DNA of 64,000 nt, from positions 2,728,001 through 2,792,000 of the forward strand of contig WJXW01000001.1 of the NCBI GenBank assembly GCA_015832175.1, given 5' to 3'. This stretch comes from Paraphaeosphaeria minitans (lineage: Eukaryota; Ascomycota; Dothideomycetes; Pleosporales; Didymosphaeriaceae). Shown here one piece after another: positions 33,680-43,922 of the stretch; position 1 is the stretch's first letter, and every line of letters starts with the position of its first letter. Below the pieces are notes generated by a model, which made no database searches, was not told the DNA's origin, and saw nothing but the letters and a program-made list of their open reading frames with translations. The position numbers and the translations under genes are program-made.

Positions 33680-36600
33680 ATGGCGCGCGCAGCTTCCATG
33701 ACCAGCGACGACGACGACGACGACGACGACGAAGTCGATTTAATGGCGTCCTTTAAAAAGAGCGCAGAGGGTCCAGCGCGCGGGCGGAAGGCGCGTTCGC
33801 AGACCAGCGGTCGCGACTCTTCAGTCGAAGAGATGGAACACAATCGCACCCAGCGCACCCAGCAAGCGCCACAGAAGCTTGCCGCTGTGCGAGTGCCGCC
33901 CGTCCACAACCGTAATCAATATATCTATTACGACGGCAAAGATGCTGTTCAGCGCGTTCGGCGGGAGTTTGAGAAGCGCGGCGAGCTCTTGTATGATATT
34001 TCACTCGTCGACGGCACATACAAGCAGGTCAGTCACTTTCGGCATTTACTTCAGCAGCCAGCTTGTCGCTAGGTAAAAGCGCTCGTGCCTTTTACTGCTT
34101 CCCCAGTCACCCATCCTTTACTTAGATATCCGAGCTCATGGTTTCTTTCGTAGGTCACCTTTGACGAGCTCCTAGCCCTCGACGACGGTGCCGCTGCTTT
34201 CCATACCTTTCAACGCAACAACGACGGAGTTGTGAGCTCGGACAGCCCAGATACCGACATGCGCGACTCACGATTGCGGAGACAGGTTACAAAGCCCAAG
34301 AATGACGGCTTCATCAGTGTTCAAGGACTCGACTTATCGTCCGATGACGAGGTCTCCTCGCGGGAGCCTCGCCAGAGACGGCTCAACAACTTGGAGAGCC
34401 GTGCTAGGAGCGGCGGCAGAAGCAGGAGGGCTACACGTCGAAGCACTACACACGAATCTTCTTCCAGCGACAGTGACGCCAATAATACTCTGCAGCGTCG
34501 GAGGCGCAAGCTGGTCTCAGAGCCTACGCACCGCTCTAGCCGGAGCCATGCAGCTGCGCAAGCACACGACGAGGATGAGGAAGACGATGATGAAGATGAT
34601 GACTCCGAATACTCCAGTATTGACATCCTCCAATCAGATCTCGCATCTCAAAAGCGGAAGCGCGGACGCCCACGCAAGGCACAGGCACCGAGACCGGAGA
34701 AGATTCCTCGCATAGGCATGCGACAGTCTGGCCGAGCCACTCGTGCGCAGAACAACATGGAGGAAGCCGATATCAACGACATCTATAGATCAGATTCCGA
34801 TGAACCCAAGGCTGCGACAGTCAAGATCGTCAACGCAAAGGAGACGTTCGAGACCCTCCCCCGCAATAACCCCTTCCGGTCTCGACACGTAGAAGGATGC
34901 GAAGTGTGCTCTCATGGTCCCAATGTCGCGCCCCTCGTCTACTGTCAAGGCTGCTCTTTGGCGTACCACAAGAACTGCATTGGGAACCGCTCTACTCGTG
35001 AGCATCTCGTTTCCAAAATCGGTGACGATGTTTACGTACTACAATGCCGACGATGTATCAATGTATACAAGAAGAAGGATCGCACTGCTCCGGATCTTGC
35101 TGTCTGTACAGATTGCCGTCATCCTGGTCCTGCCTGCAAGCCGTTCCGCCGTCGCAAGACCACGGTGCAAGAACAGAAAGATCGAGATGAGAACGGTGGA
35201 TTGGATCCCGTTACCGATGTCCCTGACAACCTCATCAATAATGCTTACAATGTCATGTTTCGCTGTACACGCTGCTCGCGTTCCTGGCATTACCATCACT
35301 TACCATCTCTCACACCTTATTCTAGCGATCTTGCACGCAATGATGATGAGACTGCCGATGAGCGGTTCGCAGAGTATTCCAAGTCTTGGATGTGCAAGGA
35401 GTGTAGCGACACTATAGAGCAAAAGGTCGGAAGTCTCGTTGCTTGGCGACCGTCAGATGTGGAAACATATCATCCTGGCACTCCGTGCGAAGAGGTGAAC
35501 GAAGACGAGAAACAGTACCTGATCAAATGGGACGGTGAGTCTTATTTTCAAGCGGCATGGTTCTCTGGTGCTTGGACCTGGGGTGTCACGGCCGCCGTTA
35601 CGCGAAAAGCGTTCTTCAAGCGGGAAGAAGGCCCCAAGATGCGAACCGAAGACGCAATCCCCGAGGAATACCTCCGCATCGATATCGTTCTCGATATCAA
35701 ATTTACTAGCTATGTGGAAGTCCGGAGCGAGGAAATCGATAAGGCCCGTATCAAAGAGGTGGACAAGGCACTCATCAAGTACAAAGGTCTCGGATACGAG
35801 GACGCTGTGTGGGAAAAGGTCCCTAACCCCGAGGACGGCGACCGATGGCTAGACTTCGTTACTGCCTACAATGATTGGGTCGCTGGTCGGTATATCCGCT
35901 ACCCGAAACAAGGTCCGCTGAAGGCTCGTATAGAGAAGGCTCGTGGTGGGACATTCGCCAATCTGGAGAAGCAGAAGCAACCGGACTGTCTCGTTGGCGG
36001 AGAACTCATGAAATACCAGCTGGAAGGGCTAAATTGGCTTTACTACCAGTGGTTCGCGCAGAAGAATGGCATTCTTGCGGATGAAATGGGCCTCGGCAAG
36101 ACGATCCAGGTCATTGCATTTATGGCGACACTCATCGAGGAGCATCAGTGCTTTCCGTTCCTCGTTGTGGTGCCAAATTCTACGTGTGCTAATTGGCGTC
36201 GAGAAATCAAGCAGTGGGTTCCATCGTTGCGTGTTGTGACCTATTTTGGTTCTTCAGCTGCTCGCGAATTGGCGAAAAAACACGAGTTGTTTCCTGAGGG
36301 CTCCAAAGATCTTCGGGCACATATTGTCCTAACCTCTTATGAGACGGCCAGTGATGACAGCTCTCGACGGATCTTCAGGAGCGTTAGTTGGGCAGGTCTC
36401 ATCATTGATGAGGGGCAGCGTCTCAAGAACGACAAGAGCCAGCTTTACGGTGCTCTCACCGCAGTTAAAGCACCTTTTCGGCTGCTTTTGACCGGCACCC
36501 CCCTTCAGAACAATGCCAGGGAACTGTTCAACCTACTTCAATTCCTTGACGAGACCATCCACGCCGCGGAGCTTGAGGAGAAATACGCAGATATGACTGC

Positions 36601-39136
36601 AGAGAACGTCCGAGAACTGCACGAGCAGATCCGCCCGTACATCCTACGCCGCACGAAAGCGCAGGTTCTCACGTTTCTACCTCCGTTGGGCCAAGTCATC
36701 GTACCCATCTCAATGAGTGTGCTGCAGAAGAACGTTTACAAGTCAATCCTGGCGAGGAATCCCGAACTCCTCAAAGCTTTGTTCACGACTGGTAACCTGA
36801 AAGCCCAGGAACGAGCGAATCTCAGCAACATTCTGATGCAACTTCGAAAATGTTTGTGCCATCCGTTTGTATACAGTCGCGACATTGAGGAGCGCACTGA
36901 CATTGCTGCAATGTCGCACCGCAATCTGGTCGAAGCGTCGGCCAAACTTCAACTTCTTGAGCTTCTGTTGCCGAAGCTCAAAGCACGTGGCCATCGGGTT
37001 CTCATCTTCAGTCAATTCCTAGACATGCTCAGCATCGTTGAAGACTTCATGGATGGGATGCAGATGGCATATCAGCGCCTCGATGGCACAATGGGTTCCC
37101 TGGAGAAGCAGAAACGCATCGATCAATTCAACGCGCCAGAGTCACCACTCTTTGCCTTTCTGCTTTCGACGCGAGCCGGTGGTGTCGGTATCAATCTTGC
37201 AACAGCGGATATAGTTATCATTCTTGACCCAGATTTCAACCCTCATCAGGATCTCCAAGCTATCTCACGAGCACATCGAATCGGTCAAAAGAACAAGGTA
37301 CTGTGTTTCCAGCTCATGACACGAACGAGTGTCGAGGAGAAGATCGTTCAGATGGGCCGGAAGAAGATGGCTCTTGATCATGTTGTTGTCGAGCAACTAG
37401 GCGAAGATGACATTGATGACAAGGACGTGGAATCCATCTTGAAGTTTGGAGCAGCTGAGTTGTTCAAAGATGATGCTGCCGACCACGATATCCGCTACGA
37501 CGACGCGTCAATCGATAAACTTTTGGATCGCAGTCAAATCGAGAACACAAAGACAAGCAGTGACGATTCGGCTGAGTCTCAGTTCAGTTTTGCTCGCGTT
37601 TGGGCAAATGATCAAGGTACCTTACAGGAAAATCTGGGTACCGCGGACGATGAGGTCGCTCCTCCTGACCCCGGTGTATGGGACAAGATTCTGAAAGAGC
37701 GCCGAGAGCTTGCGGCCGCTGAAGCGCTTGCAAGGGCTGAGGCTCTAGGCCGAGGCAAGCGCGCTAGGATGGTAAGTCGCGTGGATAGATGTAAACAGGA
37801 GCACGCTAATTGCAGACAGGCCGTCAACTACGAGACCGAGAAGGCGAGGAAAGCTGCCGAAGGCAGTGAAGATGAGAGCCTCTCTGGTTCGCCTGTCAAG
37901 CCCGCTAAGGTTGACAAGCGTTTGAAGAAGAAAGATAGCTCTGAAGAGGATACTGACTTTCAGGCTGAGACCGAAGACGAGCACTCTGAAGACCAAGCTA
38001 GTGGCCCCGAGGAAGCTCAAGCTGAAGCGGCCAATCTTGGACACGACACTGCTCACGGACAAAGCACGAGCGCTGCAGTCAAAAAGTCGCTGTACAAGCA
38101 AAACAGCGCAGGTGCGTCCCGAATTTCTTTCAAGTCTACCCCAAAATCCGCCCCCAAGAAGTCTACCCCCAAATCCAAGTCCAACGGCAAAGCCAAAGAT
38201 CGCGGCACCTTTCCTGCCATCACGATGTCTCCTGGCAGTGTTGTGAAAGGCAAGACTGGAGCGCGCCGAATCTCAAAGCTTAAGCCTGTTCGCGATGAGG
38301 ACAAGTACGGAACGGTCACCGTCGCGAAAGCCCCTCAAGCCCCTCCAGAAGTTGTCGATCTCACTCGAGAAGACACCATCCGATTAGAACCACTCCTTCA
38401 AGTACCGGAACTACGACCATTCCAAACTAACGCCAGTCCCCCAGTCAAACCTTTCAATCGCGTTCAGATGCCCGTCCGCTCCCCGCAAGAGGCTGGCTAC
38501 AGCGTGTACCCTCTTGTTCATTGCCTCGCCTGCCAAAAACAGCATCCGCGGGGGGCTTGCGAGTTCAAAATTTCTGGTGTGGAGCATTGCGGTCTCTGTG
38601 GTCTTGCTCACTACGGCGTCGGCCGCACGTGTCCACATATTAAATCCGAGACCCAGGTCCGCGAGATGCTGCAGGCGCTGAAGAGCTCACCTGAGAAGAA
38701 AGAGCTGGTCGATCTGGCGACCAAATATCTGCGTGGCGTGAAGGGTGCGCTCGTTCAGGGAAAGAAGAAAGAGAGGGAGAGGGCGATGATGCAGGCTGGT
38801 AGAATGCCGCCGGCGAACCAAGGCCCAACAAGTCTTGTTCGTCCACCAGCAGTGATGTACGATCCGAGCCAAGGACAGCACGTGCAGGGTTCGCGTCCAG
38901 GCTTCCAACCTATGAATGGGGCCCCACAACCGTATTTTGCACCCCGGCCTGCCCCGGGCAGTGTGGCCAGTTACATTCCAGGTCAAGCACCGCAGGTGAA
39001 TGGCTCTTCCAGGCCGCCTCGGGGCGCTACTTGGCAGGGGCGGTGGGGCCAGCAGAGTCAACCTCAGGGTGCTGCGCCTATCGAGGATCAGCATGTCGAG
39101 AGTGCCCTGCGTGGCTTCTTGGGCCAGGGCACCTAG
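33680..39136 (+). CDS. mit1: Mit1/CHD-like SNF2-family chromatin remodeller with PHD finger
   Basis: Exons 33680-34027, 34154-37771 and 37820-39136 give 1760 residues. Introns are 126 bp (GTCAGT..CGTAG) and 48 bp (GTAAGT..GACAG); the second is in frame without a stop, so its splicing is inferred. Features in order: Asp run and acidic N-terminus; basic, Ser-rich linker with an AT-hook-like KRGRPRK; PHD-type zinc finger (about 365-415; CEVCSHG, LVYCQGCSLAYHKNC, LQCRRC) with a further CTDCRHPGPAC pair; chromodomain-like segments (QYLIKWDG, LIKYKGLGYEDAVWE); SNF2 ATPase (about 725-990; ILADEMGLGKTIQ, IIDEGQRLKND, LTGTPLQNN); helicase C (about 1060-1170; LIFSQFLDML, STRAGGVGINL, SRAHRIGQ); and a C-terminal Cys-rich motif (CLACQKQHPRGAC..CGLCG..C). 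The plan matches fission-yeast Mit1, the heterochromatin SHREC remodeller. Confidence 0.92.
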
Positions 39137-40472
39137 ATTCGTGAGCTTCATCCCCATTCTAAACACAAATTGGACAATTTCAAGGCCCAGGAAGCGCATT
39201 TTGACGTTGGTTGCTTGACACGACCGCATTCCGAGATGTGGCGTGGCGTTCAATGAGGGAAAGCTGGGGTATTCGGCCTTGCGCTGCATTCTGGTTCATG
39301 ACGAATATTTCAGTCGAGCGGATGCTGTCCGCTGGTTTTGGTTTCACGGTTCCGTCCATGGAAGCGCTCCATAGTAGAGAGATAGACATCTTACTGAGCC
39401 TTTCGGATATTGCATGGAAGAGAATTACCGTACATTGTCGATTGTAGGCCGATTGTATGCCCCATCCATTGTTCGATCTTGACACTAATCTCCGTGGTAT
39501 CCTCAATTTCTACCCTACATAGCATAGTGCTCGTTTCCCTCTGCTTTAGCTGCAATTTCCGTCAGCAGAGTCCAAGGGGTCCGGCGTGGAGGGAAGCTGG
39601 AACCCGTAAAGGAGCTGGTGTATTGCGGGTCATCAATGAAGTGTCGCTAGGCAGTCTCCCACATGTGACCAGGCTCTTGGTTGATATGTTTCAAGAGCGA
39701 GGTAACGAACGACAAGGCGTAGAGATGGCATACGTTTTTTTTTTCTGACTATTTTGGGCAGCAGCCTTGCTTTTTCTAAACCGGTTTGACGGCGACTTGC
39801 CAACACGCTGCAATCCTTCAAAGTCTACCATCAGGTTCGTCTCCTCTCCGAACAGTGGGAATTGCGTTTCCGTTCGAACCGTGTGTATAAATGAGCTCGC
39901 AGTCTGTGAACTGGGTAAGCCTGATGGCTGAGAATGGTGCAATAGGTAGCCAATGCACTCCCAATTACGGCTACCTTCGCGGTCACAAAGTCGAACCCGA
40001 GGCGGACGCAATATCAATCCAAGACCTAGCTATTACAGTTCACAGCACGATAAGCTCCAGCTAATAGAGAGTAAGTACTACACATCATGCGTAGGTAAGC
40101 TAGCTTGGTACCTACTGCAATGGGGTTAGCGTGATTGGGAATATCTGCATGGTAGAACTAGTCCTGGTACAGCACAGACTGCTGGGAAACGGGTCTAGGC
40201 TAGAGTAGGTATAACAGGGGACCTCCGGCATCATTGGGGCCCATTAGATGGCAGGAAAGTGGCGAACAAGAACAACACAGGCGTCGAAGGGAGACCTTAA
40301 ATCTCCTAGATTGCATAGGTGGGCCCCTGCCAAAGGGTAGGTGGTACATGTCAAGGTGTTGGAAGTGCTGGCCGGTGGCACAAACTTTCCTCGCTTGTGC
40401 ATAGGCCTCCCTCGAATGACGAGAATTGTTACCACTGGTAAACAAGATGTGGGCTACACGGTTATACGATTA
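39137..40472. other. Gene-poor spacer, left part
   Basis: 1.3 kb after the remodeller gene without a supported coding frame. One TTGGTACCTACT motif lies at 40107. The rest is unremarkable. Confidence 0.45.
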
Positions 40473-40900
40473 GACTTGATTGCAGAAGTTTGTTGGGTCA
40501 CAATCGTTCAAGGCCCCCTAATTGTTGCTGCTATAAGATTACAGAATCAGACTTGAATGGAGAAGGTTGCTGGGTGGCAATGGTCCAAGGCACCCTAGGT
40601 AATCGTTGTTGCTATATCATTACCATTTACAAAATCAGACTTGAATGGAGAAGGTTGTTGGGTCACGATGTATTGAGCAGGCTAACCGTTGGAGCTATAA
40701 CATTACAGAATCAGAGTGGAATGCAGTTGGGTCACAATAATCCAAGGCACCGCAACCGCTGTTGCTATACCATTACAAAATCAGACTTGCAAGGCACCCC
40801 GACCGCCGTTGGTATAACATTACAAAATCAGACTTGAATGGAGAAGGCTGTTGGGTCACAATGGCCCAAGGCACCCCGACCGGTGTTTCTGACGAATATG
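40473..40900 (+). repeat. ~75-85 bp degenerate minisatellite
   Basis: Five or six imperfect copies of a unit containing TTACAAAATCAGACTTGAAT, GGAGAAGGTTGTTGGGTCAC and CCAAGGCACCC. Individual units are shortened or partly deleted. Open frames through it are a by-product of the repeat. Confidence 0.85.
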
Positions 40901-41423
40901 TCGATGCTCGTCCATGGCGCAGAATGCCAATTGGAAACCGGGGACAGGATTCAGCGGGCTTCCTCCGGTCTGTTGCTGCTATCGACCTGGATCAGGTCCA
41001 TGCGGCTCGTCCCCACGCATGGATCAGGGCCTTCGCTTTGGCAAGAGGGTCGAGGCGATGGCCCCTCTCGAATGGGCGGTTCTTTTCAGGTTGTTGATAT
41101 CGTCCTATTACTCAAACCCAGCTGTTGCATCGTGTGCAATCTGCTCTCGTGGCCAATCAGCCCTTTACGTAGAGGTCCACGGTGAAGCAAGTGGGGTAGT
41201 GATTGGGTAGTGATTGGGTAGATGTCACGATACTTCAGTCACACGGGGACATTGCGGACGTGGTTTGGGCGCAGCACTGCCCGTCGGCCGTTCGAAGTCG
41301 ATGGTAGGCATCGTTCGTGTGTGGACCAGGCTTCAATGGCGGGACTGCCCCGCAGTGCTGGCTTCTCAAACGCAATCAGCGGCGGCGGGTGCGGGTTGTG
41401 TTTACAGTGAGCTAGCGCGAGTT

Positions 41424-41610
41424 GCGTCTACAAGGAGCTAGCCAGGTGGATTGGCGGCAGGTGCGAGTGCGTCTACAAGGAGCTAGCCAGGTGGATTGGC
41501 GGCAGGTGCGAGTTGCGTCTACAAGGAGCTAGCCAGGTGGATTGGCGGCAGGTGCGAGTTGCGTCTACAAGGAGCTAGCCAGGTGGATTGGCGGCAGGTG
41601 CGAGTTGTCT
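41424..41610 (+). repeat. 46-bp minisatellite, about 4 copies
   Basis: Near-perfect tandem copies of a unit that begins GTCTACAAGGAGCTAGCCAG and ends GGTGCGAGTTGC. The first copy lacks one T. Confidence 0.93.
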
Positions 41611-41624
41611 CTACAATGGCACTA

Positions 41625-41818
41625 GCAGTCTCGACAATGACACTGGCAGTCTCGACAATGGCATGGCAGTCTCGACAATGGCATGGCAGTCTCGACAATG
41701 GCATGGCAGTCTCGACAATGGCATGGCAGTCTCGACAATGGCATGGCAGTCTCGACAATGGCATGGCAGTCTCGACAATGGCATGGCAGTCTCTACAAGA
41801 CATGGCAGTCTCTACAAG
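41625..41818 (+). repeat. 20-bp minisatellite, about 10 copies
   Basis: Eight copies of GCAGTCTCGACAATGGCATG (the first with ACACTG at the end), followed by two CTCTACAAG variants. The variants lead back into the GGAGCTAGC part of the 46-bp unit, so the two arrays appear derived from one another. Confidence 0.95.
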
Positions 41819-41980
41819 GAGCTAGCGAGGGGCATTGGCAGCAGGTGTGAGTTGCCTCTACAATGAGCTGCCTGTACCCGGTTGCAGAATAGGGTAAAAT
41901 ATGGGCAACGTAATAGTACTCTGTCTCCACAATGAGCTAGCAAGTTGCCACCACCTACCAGCACAACAGCACAACAGCTA

Positions 41981-42036
41981 TGCAGCAGGCAGCAGGCAGC
42001 AGGCAGCGGAAAGCGGAAAGCGGAAAGCGGAAAGCG
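41981..42036 (+). repeat. Short tandem repeats GCAGCAG and CGGAAAG
   Basis: Four GCAGCAG-type heptamers followed directly by four to five GCGGAAA heptamers. Confidence 0.85.
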
Positions 42037-42542
42037 TCGCTTGTTGATATCACGTCTGGTGAAACAATCAAGTCTGACAATGACAGAGTCCCCGCCCCGC
42101 CCACACTGAGGTTGGGTATAGCAGCGGCGCTAGCGAAGGTGTAATTTGGACAGGTAGAAGCTTCCGGCGGCACAATGAGCCATCTGCTGCACTTGCCGCA
42201 CTGGGCTCCCAATCTTTCACGGCAAACTCCAGGCTTGGCGGCACCGGCAGCGAATCCAGACTCATCGTGGGCTTCCCGTGAGCTCTCGTGGGCCGCCAGA
42301 GACCCAATCAGCAAACACGGCCAGGCTGCTGCCCATTCACGCCGGTCTGATCCAGTCCTGGTCGCCCGTCATTTGACGTGACGTGGGTAGAAGCGCTATT
42401 GTGCACCCACCCCGCTTCACCTCAAGTGCAGAGCGGTCAGACGCCTTTCAAACAGCCAACGGGCACCAGCTCATGGCGCACCTGTCAACACAAGCCGCCG
42501 TGAATCACCAAGTAGCGTCTTCGGGACGCTCTGCTGCCTCGC

Positions 42543-42800
42543 CAGTCTGGATATAAAACCGCCCTTGGCCCACCTGCCTCGAGATCTCCACACCTTCTTG
42601 TCAATCCTCACTCGACATCTCCGCACCTTCTTGTCAATCCTCACTCGACTTGACCGCTACCTTTGGCCTCTTCATCTTCCTACCATACCTTACCTGACCT
42701 TACCTTACTTTACACTATCTTACCTCACCTTACCTCACCTTACCTCACCTCACCTCACCTCACCTTACCTTACCTCACCTTACCTCACCCTACACCCGCA
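42543..42800 (+). promoter_or_regulatory. Core promoter and pyrimidine-rich leader of the 42.8 kb gene
   Basis: A TATA-like ATATAAAA lies at 42551. It is followed by a 33-bp direct duplication (CTCC[A/G]CACCTTCTTGTCAA type, 42586-42651). A (TTACCTCACC)n pyrimidine tract runs from 42690 to 42795, directly before the ATG. CT-rich tracts before the start are common in highly expressed fungal genes. Strong expression is an inference. Confidence 0.5.
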
Positions 42801-43922
42801 ATGTCTTCACCAGACGCAATTGTCGCCGCCAACCCCGCTCCCATGACCGAGCTCGCGACCGTGGACCACCTGCCGCAGGCTACGGCTCCCATGAGCGTCA
42901 CATACATCCTCAACTCATCAGACCCCTTGTTAGGTAACGAGGTACCTGATCTTCCGCTTATCTTCACTACCCCAGCCCCATCCACCACCACCACCATCGT
43001 TCCTGCCGCTCCAGGAGGTCATGCCAACGACGTCAAGGTCCCAATGGCCTCCGACCTCGCCATCTATGAGGGACTCGAGGACAAGGTTCCCAGTGGTGCA
43101 GCCTCGCCGGCACCGTCAACAGGACACACGCCTGGGGACATGGCCGGAACTGTGGCCGTCAACGGAGCTGCTGAGAGCGCAGATGTGGAGACGAAGACCG
43201 AGCACAAGCATAACGCGGGTGATAGTCCCCTGGCGCCTGGAGAGTTTCGCTGCATCAACGACGAGTTCGAGGTTTGCCGCACCGGTCAGACCACAATAGA
43301 CCTGTCGCGAAAGGTCATCTCCGATCACTTCGGTAGGAACAAGGCTTGCACACGCCTGATCACCGATTGGCCGCTCTTCTGTCGCAAACACTACCAGCGG
43401 GCCACCTACAACCAGAAGTTGTGGCAGTCGCGCAAGATTACCCTCATCCTTCGCCAGTTCAACATCATCGAGGCCCAGTTCCCTGGCACCATGTACACCG
43501 TTGCGCTTAAGAAGTCAGAGGAGCAGCGCCTCAACACCTTTTCTCGGAAGCTCGCGGCGGGTAGAACTGAACTCGAGGCTGCGGCCTTGGTGGCCCCAGC
43601 CGAGAAGGCTAAACATTTCGAGGCCCCCGTGAACGTGCTCCGCGAAATCGAGCAGCTCAACTACCTTGGAAACAACAAGACCAAGGCTGAAGTAGAGGCA
43701 GCTGTCACCACGATTAGTGACATGCTGGAGAGCGGAGATACCGCACAGGTTCCCTCGATTGAGTTCCTCCCGCAGTTGGATGCTGCCGGCAAACCGTTCG
43801 ACACCAACCATCGCGCAAAGAAGGCCAAGAAGACTTCTGCGCGTGTCTCGAAGAAGGGAGCCATCGCTAAACCGTCTCCCACCAAGAAGAAGACGTCCAA
43901 GAAGAGTGCTTCCAAGTCTTAG
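42801..43922 (+). CDS. Uncharacterised basic protein with FGRNK/FCRKHYQR domain
   Basis: Single exon, 373 residues, ATG after a pyrimidine-rich leader. The N-terminal 145 residues are Ala/Pro/Thr-rich and probably disordered. A compact domain at about 148-255 contains CINDEFEVCRTGQ, DHFGRNKACTRLI, FCRKHYQRATY, a Trp/Lys-rich helix and AQFPGTMYTVALKKSEE. Spaced Cys/His residues suggest a possible metal site. The C-terminus is Lys-rich (KKAKKTSARVSKKG, SPTKKKTSKKSASKS), resembling histone-tail or nuclear signals. I recall proteins of this look as a multi-copy, uncharacterised group in Dothideomycetes, but give no function. A nuclear, nucleic-acid-related role is inferred from charge only. Confidence 0.75.
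   Translation: MSSPDAIVAANPAPMTELATVDHLPQATAPMSVTYILNSSDPLLGNEVPDLPLIFTTPAPSTTTTIVPAAPGGHANDVKVPMASDLAIYEGLEDKVPSGAASPAPSTGHTPGDMAGTVAVNGAAESADVETKTEHKHNAGDSPLAPGEFRCINDEFEVCRTGQTTIDLSRKVISDHFGRNKACTRLITDWPLFCRKHYQRATYNQKLWQSRKITLILRQFNIIEAQFPGTMYTVALKKSEEQRLNTFSRKLAAGRTELEAAALVAPAEKAKHFEAPVNVLREIEQLNYLGNNKTKAEVEAAVTTISDMLESGDTAQVPSIEFLPQLDAAGKPFDTNHRAKKAKKTSARVSKKGAIAKPSPTKKKTSKKSASKS

Noticed and set aside
41519..41866. Repetitive open frames on both strands (DCHAIVETAMPLSRLPCH type)
   Set aside because: Produced by the 20-bp minisatellite; no non-repetitive protein sequence is attached.
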